A stretch of DNA of 64,000 nucleotides from Hermatobates lingyangjiaoensis (GCA_026182355.1 JAPFBL010000368.1:372001-436000), one strand, 5' to 3'. Counted from the stretch's first letter, positions 1 through 10,978 are shown. Notes: a model not told the origin generated them from the sequence alone. Translations and numbers: made by a program.

Positions 1-1640
1 ACTGTGATAATAAAAAAAGAAGAGTATAAAGAAAAAATGAAAACTCTCTTAGAAGATAGTGAAACATATTCAATCACAAGAAGAGATCCTTCATCAACAT
101 TACGAAATAAAGTAAACAAGATAGTTGATGAACTGAAGAAGACACTATGTATAGATCTACGTCAAGCTTCGAAATTAAAATCTTACAATGGAATAGCACC
201 AAGAATATATGGTTTAGTGAAGCTACACAAGCCAGGTTTTCCTCTCCGTCCTATCGTGTCGTTCATTTGAAGTCCAACTTATGAACTGTCTAAATATATA
301 GAGAAATATCTTAATTACATTACTAACAAGAATGAATTGAATGTAAAAAATTCATTAGAATTCAAACAAGCCCTTTCAAATCAAATACTAAGTGATGACG
401 TAATTATGATTTCACTAGATGTTCAGTCGTTGTTTACTAATATACCTTTAGATCTAGCATTTGATTTAGTAAATAAACAGTGGAATAAGATTAGTTCACA
501 GGTTGGAATGTCGAAAAAGGTTTTCCTTTCTATACTGGACCTTATATGTGAAGCAAGGTATTTCACCTTTGATGGTACTATTTATAAACAAAAATATGGA
601 TTACCAATGGGATCACCAATTTCACCAGTTCTCGCAAATATAGTTATGATTGAACTATTGGAAAACAGTATCAATAAATTAGGTACGAAGGTGAAATTTA
701 TTAAATTATATGTGGACGATTTGTTTTTAATTATTGAAAAGGGAGAGAAGAAGAGAATGTATTAAATATATTTAATTCTTTTCATAATCGTCTAAAATTC
801 ACTTGTGAAGTAGAGAAAGATGGAAATCTGCCATTCTTAGATGTGAAAGTTATAAGAGGTGAAAATGGCAATATCTTAACGGATTGGTTTAAAAAACCTA
901 CCAGTGCTGCAAGAATCCTGAACTACCATTCTTCTCATGCTATAAACCAAAAATTAAATTGCGTCCAAAATTTGGTTAAAAAAGTTATTGAAATAAGTAG
1001 TCCATGTTTTCTAAATGAAAATAAGAAAAGGGTGAAATTATTGTTACAGAAAAATTGTTATCCGAAGAACTTAGTTGAACGATATTGGTTAAGATATTTA
1101 AGACAGCAACCAGCACATTCAAATGAAGATCATGCTGAACTGGAAGTTATAAATAGGAAGTATTTCAAATTTCCTTATGTTGAGGGCTTATCACAATCAA
1201 TTAGAAAAGTGTTCAAACGAAACGTACCTGAAGTTACACTGGCATTTTATAATAAAAGAAAAAATAAATCTTTATTTTCAAATTTGAAAGAAAAAATACC
1301 GAAGGAGTTACAAAGTAACCTCATTTATGCCATCAAATGTAAAGACTGTGACAAGTGTTACTATGGTGAAACTAGTCGTTTTCTCAAAGAAAGGTTGTAC
1401 CAACATAATTATTCCATAAGAACAAATAAAAGTAACGCAACAGCCTTAGCTGGGCATGCAATAAACGAAGGTCACACGTTCGATTTTGAAGATACAACTA
1501 TAATAGAAAAAGAAAAAGATGAGCAAAGAAGGAAGACACTTGAGATGTTATACATTAAAAAGGATCTAAGTTCGATTAATCATAGAAGTGATATTACTAA
1601 TTTAAGTAATATTTATTCTGGAGTGTTTGCTGAGGTTTAG
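1..1640 (+). pseudogene. Penelope-like element (PLE) reverse transcriptase + GIY-YIG endonuclease, 5'-truncated by window edge and broken
   Basis: Retrotransposon polyprotein. The 4-270 segment has the fingers/palm phrase YGLVKLHKPGFPLRPIVS. A TGA at 268-270 interrupts the frame, and the same frame resumes at once (SPTYELSKYI). Catalytic palm motifs follow: SLDVQSLFTNIP (about 412-447), GLPMGSPISPVLANIV (about 598-645) and YVDDLFLI (about 709-732). A frameshift near 743-750 moves the reading into frame 3, which continues through LPFLDVKVIRG to a C-terminal GIY-YIG nuclease: LIYAIKCKDCDKCYYGETSR (about 1321-1380), then the conserved EMLYIKKD helix. It ends with TAG at 1638-1640. The domain order (RT, then GIY-YIG) is diagnostic of Penelope-like elements. 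One nonsense codon and one frameshift make it inactive as it stands. The N-terminus lies left of position 1. Confidence 0.93.
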
Positions 1641-2058
1641 TGAAATTTGATTTATTTAGTTCCCTTGAGTGAACAGTGTTGAGGTTATTTTTAATGTTAT
1701 CTTATTAGTCTAGTCGAAGGTTTTGTCCGGCTAACATTGTTGTTCCTTTAAATAATGTAAATTTCATTTTCTTAGTTAAAAAATTCTTACTTCTGTAAGT
1801 AATATTGTTTTATGTATCTCTGAAATATTTCTGCTTGTAATATTCATGAGTTGTAACAATCCATTTTCATATTGTGTATATGTTTGATGTTGATATGTGA
1901 TTTCTTATTATCCTTTGTTTGTAGGCCTATGAAAAAGGTTTTAAATAAAACCGAAACGTTGGCAACGAGAGTTTGATTTTTTATCCTGGAAAATTGACCG
2001 AACCCCGATTAGAGAACACACCTATTCTATCAAACGGTCGATATATTATTGAATCTGT
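1641..2058 (+). repeat. 3' terminal region of the PLE (family P)
   Basis: Non-coding tail of the element above. It holds the intron at 1795-1924, then a hairpin (AAGGTTTT / AAAACC) followed by CGAAACGTTGGCAACG at about 1953-1968, and ends at a (TA)n run. The stretch 1708-2058 without the intron is repeated on the minus strand at 22,723-22,947. More divergent copies lie at 2.1, 6.3, 18.8, 30.4 and 39.2 kb. The element therefore has a defined 3' end abutting (TA)n. Confidence 0.85.
1795..1924 (+). other. 130-bp spliceosomal-type intron in the PLE 3' region
   Basis: Starts with the consensus donor GTAAGT (1795-1800) and ends with a pyrimidine-rich acceptor, CCTTTGTTTGTAG (1912-1924). The minus-strand copy at 22,723-22,947 reads ACTTCT directly joined to GCCTATG, exactly the two flanks of this interval. 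The segment is therefore precisely absent there, as expected from reverse transcription of a spliced RNA. Confidence 0.85.
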
Positions 2059-2080
2059 TATATATATATATATATATATT
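2059..2080. repeat. (TA)n microsatellite
   Basis: Perfect TA run that bounds the 3' end of the PLE and separates it from the inverted copy that follows. Confidence 0.9.
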
Positions 2081-2290
2081 GATATAAGTATCGACTGTGG
2101 AATAGAAACAAAACTAAAGTTTATCAGGACTCGGTCAGTTGTTCAAGTTCAAATTATACTCTCATTGCCAACGTTTCAGTTTTTATTTAAAATCTTTTTC
2201 ATAGTCTTACAAAACAGAGGAAATATAAGATATAATTTTTTTAATCCAAAAATCAAAGATACATAGAAAGCGCAAAAAGTTATAAATGCA
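2081..2290 (-). repeat. PLE family P 3' fragment, intron-retaining type
   Basis: Read on the minus strand it contains the family hairpin plus GAAACGTTGGCAATGAGAG (about 2160-2180). Upstream of ACTATGAAAAAG it has CCTCTGTTTTGTAAG, which matches the 3' end of the 1795-1924 intron rather than the spliced junction. With the preceding + strand PLE it forms a tail-to-tail pair around the (TA)n. Confidence 0.7.
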
Positions 2291-2307
2291 TATAAAAGAA
2301 ATCTATT

Positions 2308-2680
2308 AGCATGAAATTTTAAGACTCACTACATTTGGACAACTAAATATGAAACCTAAATATTACGTCAGACCTAATCATCAAGCTTAGAAATTGTATA
2401 CAAAATCTAAAGATAATGAAATTTATCAAGGCTGCATGCATAGTGTCATTATCAGATTTATACCCAGAATGGGGGAAGTGCATCTAAATTAGCTTGAAAT
2501 TTCATGACTACTGTCCTTAACCAAATATTGAAGCATATTTCAAGATATTGTTTGATAAAATAATTTCGACAAGACTTAATCGTCATACTTAGAAATCAGA
2601 CACAAAGTCTATACATAATCAAATTTGGTCAAGAATGGAACGCATTTAGAACACGTAGTGTCATTATCAGATTTATCCAT
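2308..2680. repeat. Diverged two-copy direct repeat
   Basis: About 2308-2462 and 2490-2680 are diverged copies. Both begin AGC(A/T)TGAAATTT and both end with TAGTGTCATTATCAGATTTA (2441-2460 and 2657-2676). The second copy is longer by about 34 bp. Not assigned to a known family. Confidence 0.6.
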
Positions 2681-3550
2681 TTGTGTTGTAAATGCGATGC
2701 CATTCTAATAATAGCTGTTTTTATGAAGACTTGTTTTATAATTTTCAAATGTAGTTTATCCCAATTAGGGAAGTAGAGTTGTTACTACTTGTAATATTTT
2801 TGTCTCATAATAGTTCTAATTTGAAAGAAGTTTGGTGGTAGAACAACTTTTCACAACTATGGAGCAGCTGGTCTTGTCATACTATTGCCGATAGTTTTAA
2901 AAATATTATATCGTATCATGTTTATTTAATATTTTTTTGTAAGTTTCAAACAGAAAATTATATTCACTTAGTATATGTTAGAAATACTGAGGGATAATAT
3001 TTTTATAGAAAAGCAAGAAAGACCGTTCATTACGACTCTACTACACAAATAGTAACTAAATTAGAACTAAGTACTTGAAATATGATATGTGGCTTTAAAA
3101 TAAGATATGTTTTATTGATTCAACTAAAAAAAAATATTAATCAAGAAGTTTGGTGGGAATAACTACCAAGGAATTTATAAATTAGACTTGTTAGAGTTTC
3201 TGAAGCACTGAATGTCCAAAATATCAAATTGGTTTTCGAGGATTAGGTCCAAAACTAAATTCTGGATCTAATTTTCGAAAACTAATTGAGTATTTAAAAA
3301 TTAGACCATATTATAAAACCTATTCATTCTAAAAGTTAATGTCTTTATAAAATTATAGAATACTTTTTTATACTGCTTATTAAGTCATAATGACTTAAAA
3401 ACACTTCTTAATTATAATAGTTTCGAAAATGTTTTATATTCATTCAAACTAATGAAAGTATAACTAAGTTTAACAATTGCTCTGGATAAAAAAAAAGTAT
3501 GAAATTGTAAAAATTTAAAATTAAAAAAAAATTGTCTTACTCAACAAGTA
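2681..3550. other. No gene seen
   Basis: AT-rich DNA with stop codons in all frames. No motif, long repeat or coding signal recognised. Confidence 0.6.
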
Positions 3551-3735
3551 AGAGGCCAGGGTAGTCCAGTGGCTTACGTGCTCGTCTCTGGACTAGTAGC
3601 ACGTCATCCTTTTATGAGGATGTTTAGCAGTAGGTCTTGAGTTTGTACGATGTCAGATACTCGTTAAAGATTCCTACTCTTAAATACACTTGAGTTAAGT
3701 AAATCTCATTTAGGACTCCCAATGTAGAATGTTCA
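3551..3735 (+). repeat. tRNA-derived SINE, copy 1 (degraded)
   Basis: Starts GGCCAGGGTAGTCCAGTGG, an A-box-like tRNA head, and ends with the family tail TAGGACTCCCAATGTAGAA (about 3711-3729). The B box region is disrupted by a short stem (CATCC..GGATG near 3605-3620). Homologous to the SINEs at 8.8, 23.5, 32.8 and 40.3 kb. Confidence 0.75.
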
Positions 3736-4030
3736 GTATGTGATCTCACAAAAAGGTAAACTTTGGCCTATTTGTATTCTCTTATGGGATGGCCATTGTA
3801 AGCTAACCTAATGTACCCTACAAGTAAAATAAATATTATTTCATATTTTACTTCTCCATAACGCCTGTTATAGTTGTACTCGTATAATTGTACTGGTTAT
3901 CCGTAGTGATGAATACATTATTTTATAAAACTTGTCAATCGATGAATATATTTAACACTGTTTATGCGATGAACAGAACAATGTGGCGTGATACCATTAT
4001 TATTATAATATACTCGTATATATAATCAAT
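3736..4030. other. No gene seen
   Basis: AT-rich spacer between a SINE and an inverted-pair repeat; nothing recognised. Confidence 0.5.
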
Positions 4031-4032
4031 GT

Positions 4033-4300
4033 AGGGTAAAAAGCTAATGCAATGGTCTCCACATATAAAAATGTTAATGGTATAAACAACGCGTTTCGAA
4101 CACGTAGTGTTCTTCCTCAGGCATTAACTAAAAAATACAATGTCATCATTTAATGCCTAAGGAAGAACACTACGTGTTCGAAACGCGTTGTTTATATCAT
4201 TAAAAGTTTTATATGTGGAGACCGGTTCATTAGCTTTTTACCCTGCAATGAGTAAATATGTACCACATAATAACTGATTGCACTACGTTAGAATATATAA
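4033..4300. repeat. R2 family inverted pair (PLE-like terminal repeat)
   Basis: Two head-to-head copies with arms of about 4033-4127 and 4151-4300. The centre lies upstream of the CCTGAGGA / CCTAAGGA motifs. Each arm reads CTNAGGA, a stem (GAACAC..GTGTTC), then GAAACGCGTTG, and finishes outward with TTAGCTTTTTACCCT. The right arm extends into the family end: a (T)ACCACATAATAACTGATTGCAC segment at about 4260-4283. Confidence 0.8.
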
Positions 4301-4963
4301 TCATCTGTTGGCCTAAGAGAAGGGTTGAATCGGATCCAGCGTAGTATTAATTAGCATGAAATTCAATTTTGTTAATACTACAGTCGTTAGTATAATTTAT
4401 AGCATGTTGAATAACTGAAGCAATCTTACATTGTATGCTTTCTTCCATTATGAACCGGTTTTAAACCATGTCCACCTTTAAAAGTAACTTTTATCATTAA
4501 AGACGGACATGAACCGAAACTAGAATACAAGCCTTATAATAACAGTACTTCTTTTATGAAGCAAAAATACATAAAAATATATAAGGGACTCTGATAAAGC
4601 TGGCACATAGTTATAATAGTCCTTTCACTTTCATCATCTTTAAGGGTATTTATGACTTTTGAAGCTGTCAGTGGTAATTGCCCGCAGGAACCAATATCTG
4701 AGGTAAATCAGCTTCAGTTGACTATAGTGTAACTAAAATATATTTCAAGATGTATCCACGAACTTTTACTTAAGAAGTTCTTATAAAGGTTTAAGTTCTT
4801 TTAGATAACTTAAAAAGTTGTTACATAAATGTCTTGTAGTTAAAATTACTTTCCGGATCTCTCTTCATGGGTCAATTGCTGCTAAAAAAATATGACGTGT
4901 GTTTGAAATCAGTCAAACCGAAGACGATATAAAGGCAAATCATTTTAATTAATTTAAGGAAAT
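4301..4963. other. No gene seen
   Basis: No coding signal or clear repeat recognised in this AT-rich stretch. Confidence 0.5.
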
Positions 4964-5145
4964 TAAGATATCATTATCAACCGTCATACCTCGTCTATCG
5001 CTGGTGAAGTCGCCCGACCGATTTCGCAATGGCTGCATCATCAAAGGGGCTAAAGTTAGTCCCTTTAATGATGCAGCCATTGGGAAACCGGTCGGGCGAC
5101 TTCACCAGCGATAGACGAGGTATGACAGTTGATAATGATATCTTA
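4964..5145. repeat. Long near-perfect palindrome
   Basis: Arms of about 90 bp (4964-5053 and 5055-5145) are reverse complements with a few mismatches and almost no loop. It lies between two identical 12-bp direct repeats, ATTTAAGGAAAT, at 4952-4963 and 5181-5192. This suggests a foldback insertion with a target-site duplication, but the family is not recognised. An open frame across it (5029-5214) is simply palindrome sequence. Confidence 0.75.
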
Positions 5146-5192
5146 TTTACTAACCTCTGTGGCACTAACAATATGCATGTATTTAAGGAAAT

Positions 5193-5473
5193 GAATCACA
5201 CCAGATTACTATGAACTCGTTAAAAGATAGGTCAAGAAATATTCCATGAATCAGGTTGGGTGAAAGGCGGTGAATCCCATGAGAGACACATATAGGCCAA
5301 AAATGTCGTCTATGAACATTCCGCATAGGAAGTCATAAATTTTGCCTAATTCTATATTTAACGGGTACTTGAAATCGGTACAGGCTTGGTATCGACGCTA
5401 TCAGATTTTTTTTTGCCACCTACCAAGTGAGTACCTAACCCCGGGTGTACCATTTTATAGAGGCTAGCCTCTA
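5193..5473. other. No gene seen
   Basis: Short AT-rich spacer. No convincing C-terminal protease exon was found here although the gene would require one further left. Confidence 0.5.
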
Positions 5474-5475
5474 AG

Positions 5476-5650
5476 TCACTGGGCTACCCTGTAGGCCACT
5501 GGGCTAGCTTGTAAACCACTGGGCTACCCTGTAGGCCACTGGGCTAGCCTGTAAACCACTGGGCTACCCTGTAAGCCACTGGGCTACCCTGTAAGCTACT
5601 TGGCTACCCTGTAAGCCACTGGGCTACTCTGTAAGCCACTGGGCTACCTT
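5476..5650. repeat. 20-bp minisatellite, about 9 copies
   Basis: Tandem CACTGGGCTACCCTGTAAGC-type units, every 20 bp, with variants GTAGG, GTAAACC and TAGCCT. Locally GC-rich against an AT-rich background. Confidence 0.9.
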
Positions 5651-6224
5651 GGCCTGTTTTTTACGAAATAAAAAATTATTCTAAACATTTTAAGAAACAC
5701 TGGTAAATTTCTGTTATTTTTACTATTTAATATAACTAAGGATATATCTCATTAAATAATATTGTGTTTAAATGGAAGTCCAAACTAAGTTACATTTCTA
5801 AACCACTTATTGAAGAGATTAACTTAGGACTCAAGGATTTACATTTATTAGACAGATGAGATTGCCAGTTTGTCCAAGGCTAAGCAAAGAATTTAATTTG
5901 CTCAGCTCGCTGAGTCAAGGTAATTAAAACAGCAATAGTAAGAGATCTCTGCAAGGAAATTAAATTCACTTTTTTTCCCTTCTCCGTCTTTTTTTTTTTT
6001 TTTTTACAATTGTTTTAGAAAAAGGCATTTCCAGTAAAATTAGTTGGCTGAAAAGTAGCCATTAGTCCTGAAATCTCCGGTTGCTTTATGACATTTCCTT
6101 TTTTATTCAATTCATCAATTTACATATAATTAAGTCAATATAACAGCACAATGCATAGTCATTAATACTGTATTAACATTTATGGAAATAATGTTTTATT
6201 ATTTTACCAATAATATCCAATACT
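5651..6224. other. No gene seen
   Basis: AT-rich with a poly-T run near 5991-6005. No feature recognised. Confidence 0.5.
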
Positions 6225-6525
6225 TCAATATATATATTGATAAAAGTATCAACCGTGAAATAGAAACAAAATTAAAGTTTATAAGGACTCGGTCAGCTCT
6301 TCAGGTTCAAATTAAATTCACATTGCCAACGTTTCGGTATTTATTTAACAACTTTTTTATAGGCAGAAGTATAACATTTTGAAACAGATAATCTTTAATG
6401 TTATACTTAGTTTTTCTGTTCAAAATTGTATACTTCTTTCTATCCGCAACGTTGGTAATGAGAGTTTAATTTTGAGCCTAAAGAACTGACTGAGTCCTGA
6501 TAAACTTTAATTTTGTATATATGTA
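6225..6525. repeat. PLE family P inverted fragments, spliced type
   Basis: The minus-strand arm at about 6225-6375 contains the GAAACGTTGGCAATG motif and, inward, the junction AGGCAGAAGT at about 6361-6370. This is the intron-less ACTTCT|GCCTAT junction in reverse complement. A plus-strand arm at about 6448-6520 repeats the outer end (CAACGTTGGTAATGAGAGTTT). The two arms point outward. Confidence 0.7.
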
Positions 6526-6599
6526 CATTTAAAAATTAATTAAAAGGAGACACGTATATTTGGAAAAACAGGGGAAACGAGGAAACTACCTGTCTACGA

Positions 6600-6800
6600 A
6601 GTGGCAGTATCCCAGGAAAAACTCGAGTTGAACAATCTCCTTTTTACCAAATCAGTGTGGAATTCTCTAGACAGAAAACTAGCTCCAAACTTAAATAAAC
6701 ACCACCAGAATGTGTTAACTGCAAGGGCGGGCACCCTGCTAATCATAAAAGAGCAGAGAAAGAAAAGAGCCCGAGCCAACTCTACCAACTTGAGTTAACT
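6600..6800 (+). pseudogene. Remnant of a non-LTR retrotransposon ORF1 (CCHC-like zinc knuckle)
   Basis: In the frame through 6702-6810 the peptide reads PPECVNCKGGHPANHKRAE, the CX2CX4H start of a gag-type zinc knuckle. The HPAN context is typical of ORF1 proteins of Jockey-like non-LTR elements. The frame soon stops and there is no neighbouring reverse transcriptase, so this is a small orphan fragment. Family assignment rests on the motif alone. Confidence 0.55.
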
Positions 6801-7419
6801 CGGACTCAGTTATAGTAAAGTTGTCAAACGAAAGAATACGTTCCAAAATGCAGGGGAACACCAAGCGTGCACTTTCTACACGTACACCCAACAGGAGAAA
6901 CTCGGCAGACTCTGGAACAATAACCTGCTCAGCAAAACAATAGCAGCTGGCGAGATTCATAAAGGTCACGTGAGAGGGATTCTATTACATGTTAAAAACA
7001 TCTTGATCTAATTTTCTAAATCTTTGAAAGAATGCTACTGCTTTGTAATATAGAATGTACACTCAATACCGGAAGAGTTTCAACAGAAGTAAACATCACG
7101 TTTCAGTCACAAATTAATAAGCACAGTCATACATAATGTAATAAAACTTGATGGAAGGAATATTATGAGAATTCTTTTTTCAATTTATAATAAGAGATTC
7201 TTTGTCACCTGAACATAAAACATTATTCTTATACTAAGAATAAATAAGTGTTTGTAATTCATACTAGGAATGTATTCTTATCTAAATATGAAAGATTACA
7301 TGTTCAGCAAAATTATGAGTAAGAATCACAACAACAAAAATAAAAATTGATAAAAACTAACTAGCACAATGCAGTGAGTCTTGATGAAAGAAATTATTAA
7401 AGAAAGTTTACAATACGTA
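6801..7419. other. No gene seen
   Basis: The part to about 6970 may still belong to the ORF1 remnant. The rest is AT-rich and unassigned. Confidence 0.45.
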
Positions 7420-7600
7420 GTGTGAGATCCATTGAGTCATTAGCTGTGCAATCCGTAATTGTGTGGTATTTACTTATACTTGGGTAAATGTATAAAACAA
7501 AGTCTCTAGAAAAAAGAAGTTTTTTAATTCGAACTATGGGTTTCGAACACTTTGTGTTCATCATCAGGTAAACATCCAATGGAAAGAATGGAAGACCTAC
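7420..7600 (-). repeat. R2 family single copy
   Basis: Contains the outer end (GTGCAATCCGTAATTGTGTGG, about 7446-7466) and, read on the minus strand, CTGATGA (7561-7567 region), a stem GAACAC/GTGTTC and CGAAACCC. The same family is at 4.1, 14.5, 28.7 and 30.7 kb. Confidence 0.7.
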
Positions 7601-7671
7601 AACTGTCCAACGTTCACTAAGTTGTGGAATCTTCTTTTGTGAGAAACTTCGTTTTATCTATTTATCCTAGT

Positions 7672-8440
7672 ATAGAGGTTCCCTAAGTGGGTTCTGCGGA
7701 ACCCAGGGGTTCCTTAATGGACGTTTGGGGTTCCGCGAAAAACATTTAGAAAAAACATTTTTCTAAATTTTTTTTTAGTAGGTATGAATTTATTCTGTGA
7801 AATTTATTCTTATGAATCATGAAACCGAATAATGTGTATATCTACTTATACACATAAGTGGAAGTGGTCAAAATTTTATCATATTTGAATGAATCAGTTT
7901 TATTTTTATTAGTTTCAGTTTTATTCATAGTTAGTTTTTGGAGCTCTCTGATTCCCGAATTCTCTTCTATTGCAAAAATAGCACTTCAAAAATTACTGCC
8001 ACTTCCCACTACCTACTTATGTAAAACCGGATTTACTGAATGTAATTATAGTCACACTAATTGCTAGATATGGACTTTGATTTCCAATTTTCATTATTTC
8101 AAAAGCTTTATCTACTGCTTTTGTTTTACAATTTTAATTGATAAAATAATGGCAACGCAATTAAAACACACAAATTAATTTTATTTTAAAAATTTATCTG
8201 ACTCAATAGTAAGGTTTTTATAACAAAATTCACTTTAGATTACTTACAATTGATTGAAGTTATTAAATTTCAATTTTTTCCTTTTATTATTCATTAGAAA
8301 ATATAAAAACTTGTTAATTTCAGTTAATTTTTAAAACTTTTTTTTTAATCGTGAAAAAATTTCATTAATTCTCAGAATTAACATGTTTTAAAAATATATG
8401 ATAGGTAATTTTCTGAGGACCCCTGGCTCCTCGCATGTTC
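7672..8440 (+). pseudogene. Decayed hAT transposon with C-terminal dimerisation-domain remnant
   Basis: Near 7930-8040 the + strand encodes FWSSLIPEFSSIAKIAL followed by LLPLPTTYLCKTGF, the signature of the C-terminal dimerisation region of ZBED/hAT-type transposases (commonly LPFPTTYLCExGFS). The 5' end has GTTCCCTAAGTGGGTTCTGCGGAACCC-like sequence, shared with the opposite-strand copy at 16.74-17.44 kb. No BED finger or catalytic region is left. The open frame 7858-8067 is the longest surviving piece and is not expected to be functional. Confidence 0.7.
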
Positions 8441-8563
8441 ATTTTTTTTTTTAAAAAAGTTGCTATTTAGTGTTACGAATGAATTGAATGTTGAATTAAA
8501 GTGATAATAAATAAATAATATAATAATAAACAGAAATTATAAATAAAACCAGATGTTATTTAC

Positions 8564-8618
8564 CTATGATGTGATGAAAAGATCCGTTTGCGTAGTGCAG
8601 CGGGCCCCCACTGTCTCC
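8564..8618 (-). CDS. Serine protease exon D: catalytic serine exon (55 bp)
   Basis: Minus-strand exon flanked by an acceptor, TGTTTGTTGCAG (8619-8630), and a donor, GTAAAT (8558-8563). It encodes GDSGGPLHYANGSFHHII plus one base. GDSGGP is the active-site serine motif of S1 (chymotrypsin-fold) peptidases. Its start phase (0) matches the end of exon C exactly, giving KDSCQ|GDSGGP, with the trypsin-specificity Asp six residues before the catalytic Ser. It ends in phase 1, so at least one more exon (VSWG / PGVYTRV region) must follow at lower coordinates; none was found down to position 1. The upstream intron is 14.5 kb and packed with repeats. Confidence 0.9.
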
Positions 8619-8836
8619 CTGCAACAAACATTAAACTTGTCTGAGAAATTTATCTCTAAAATGAAGATTAAAAAAATATAAATTAAGATTAATTCGCGGG
8701 GGTAGTGCTGTCTTTCCTTTAAGACATGCAGTTTGCTCAGATATTTAAATTCACAATATAGTCGTTCATGATATCTCTAAATCTCAATATTCCAGGTTAT
8801 TATATGACTATGAATGCTAAGTTCTAGACATTGAAG

Positions 8837-9062
8837 GGCCGGTTTAGTCCAGTGGCTACGTGCTTGCCTCTGGACAGGTAGGTCTGGGGTTCAATACCCA
8901 CTCTAACCCTCAATTTATTGGCGCGGGTGATTAATAAATCTAATTACGTCATCTCTCCGAGCCGTCGACTCCAAGTCCGTACTATGTCAGGTATTATTAA
9001 AGATCCGTACCCTAAATACACTTGAGATAGGTAAAATTCAGACTCCCAATGTACTAGACTGT
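8837..9062 (+). repeat. tRNA-derived SINE, copy 2
   Basis: A-box-like head (TTTAGTCCAGTGGC), B-box-like GGGGTTCAATACCC (about 8887-8900), then a tRNA-unrelated body and the tail CAGACTCCCAATGTA. Not a functional tRNA: no cloverleaf acceptor stem follows the B box. Confidence 0.85.
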
Positions 9063-10085
9063 TCATTGTTGTATTTTTTTTTCAACATGTTCCACTTTAT
9101 TGTATTAAATGCAAGTGATATATTCTTGTCAGTACGTTCTTTACAACCATATAACTTAAAACTATAATTTGGCTATATACAATGTTTACAAAGAATAAGT
9201 ATTAACAATTAGACTATTTACAGTTGTTATGTAACGATATAGCATAATAGTTTTAGTACTTCAATTCACAAACATTACTCATACTATATATACATCCTAT
9301 AAATTCACGTTAATATAAATAAAATTAATTATACATTATACTATTGGTATACTATCATTTAGTATTGGTATACTAAATCAATGTCATTTAGAAATTTTAC
9401 GAATGTCTTTCCGAGATATTTTTTCATAAGATCTTCTTTTGAAGGTGACCATGTTTTCCCCAATCATTGTTGTATGGTATCACAAAGTGTGATAATGTAT
9501 GTTCACTTGTGAATCTGCCACAAGAACCTAACCTATCGTAAATTTGACAGAATGAAGTATAGAATCTAGAATCAAATCACCAGATCTAAAAACGGAGAAA
9601 CACTAAAAATTATTATTTTAAATACAATATTAATCAATAATATATATTAGGTATAAAATATCGTAACAAAAAAACTGTAATAAATATATTGCAAAAATAT
9701 AGAGCAAAAACTGAATGTGAAAGAACATTTTTAAAAAAAGAACACCTAGTTTATTTCTGTTGCAACTAATGAAACCCTTCATTCCAGTCGGCACTAGAAT
9801 GCGTAACATATAGCTATTATTGATGAAACAGTAAATAATGGTATCCTCCACTTTACCACTTTAATGTATTATTGTTATTGAATTATTATTATTCTTTCTA
9901 TTATTACTTAGTATTTAATTAGGTTTTATTAATTGACTAGTTAAAGTAATTAACTAAGCAATTCACTAATTTGTTATTAAAAAATTGCTTTTATGATTAG
10001 TAATTACTGGGTAATTACGACTTGTTTATATTGCATTACATTAATTTTAATTGATTATTATTATCATTGTTTGAGCTTTTTATTG
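9063..10085. other. No gene seen
   Basis: Very AT-rich, including TTATTA-rich stretches near 9870-10,070. No coding motif recognised. Confidence 0.55.
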
Positions 10086-10089
10086 TCAT

Positions 10090-10535
10090 AAAGAGGATAG
10101 GGAAAACAGGAAGCAATACTGGGATTCTTTTCAAGGACACAGACAATCAAAGACACTTCTCAATAAGTTTGAGAATAGGCAAATCTTGTATTGTATGGAA
10201 AGGAGCAGGAATAGTCTAAAGATTTCAACCGGATTTCTAACAGGTCACTGCAAACTTAATGATCATCTGCGAAGAATAAGCATTATCAATATTGTGCAGT
10301 TTCTGCAAGGTGGAGGATGGGACATCGTTGTACCTGCTGGCTGACTGTCAAGCCACTTTGCTACACAGAGGCAGGTGCTTCGGGACACTCAACAAACTAT
10401 AGAAGAACTTTTACCGTTGGACATAGCAAAAGTGCTGAGCTTCTTGGAGGCGCTCAAGCTAACTGGAGTACTGTAGTACAGAAGGGGGGAAGTACAATAG
10501 TACTTAAGACGCAGTACTATAATCACCCTCAATAA
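10090..10535 (+). pseudogene. C-terminal remnant of a non-LTR retrotransposon reverse transcriptase
   Basis: The frame through about 10,213-10,320 reads STGFLTGHCKLNDHLRRI, the conserved LTGH..L..HL..(L/I) phrase found C-terminal of the RT domain in Jockey-like and related elements. A second block near 10,400-10,465 in another frame reads EELLPLDIAKVLSFLEALK, the usual closing helix. The two blocks lie in different frames with the cysteine cluster lost between them. A dead 3' end. Confidence 0.65.
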
Positions 10536-10539
10536 AAAA

Positions 10540-10978
10540 ATAAAAAAAAAATACTATTGTAATAACTTAATAGGGAGCATTGTGAGTGTAATAATTATAA
10601 TGCCTTCTAGAGGAGCATGTAGTTGATTAAAAAAAACTGCTTTTTAATAATTACTATTCAATACAGACATCTTGACACCATTCTAATATTGATTCGAAAA
10701 TCATAAAATTCACTATTATATTTCGACTGCATCGTCATCATGTAGAAAGATGATCTATTTTCCCTTGTCTTCGGTGTGACTCACAACTTTCTACCTTTCT
10801 AAATGATGAGGATGATGTTGAATTATGTCAGTCATTTTTTTTGTGATCTTATATATGTTTACTTTCTGAGAATGTTGTTTATTTAGTTTTGTAGAATAGT
10901 TTATATAATTGCTCATATTTTTACATAACAAAAAAATTGTTTACGAAGATGGAACTTGAAAATAAAAAAAACACACAC
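10540..10978. other. No gene; short inverted pair
   Basis: About 10,724-10,751 and 10,796-10,825 are imperfect inverted repeats (GACTGCATCGTCATCATG.. against ATGATGAGGATGATG). Otherwise nothing recognised. Confidence 0.45.

Noticed and set aside
1953..1968. Family P CGAAACGTTGGCAACG as a complete hammerhead
   Set aside because: The preceding motif is CCTATGA rather than CTGANGA, and the base expected to be U16.1 would be A; at best a degenerate relative.
5029..5214. 61-codon open frame starting in the palindrome
   Set aside because: Its first half is the hairpin arm read through; no domain.
5400..5470. Minus-strand PGVRYS peptide as the last protease exon
   Set aside because: No VSWG block before it, no acceptor in phase, and no aromatic/basic tail typical of the family.
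6739..6969. 76-codon minus-strand frame as part of the protease
   Set aside because: Contains LLGVRV by chance; it is antisense to the retrotransposon ORF1 remnant and lacks splice sites in phase.
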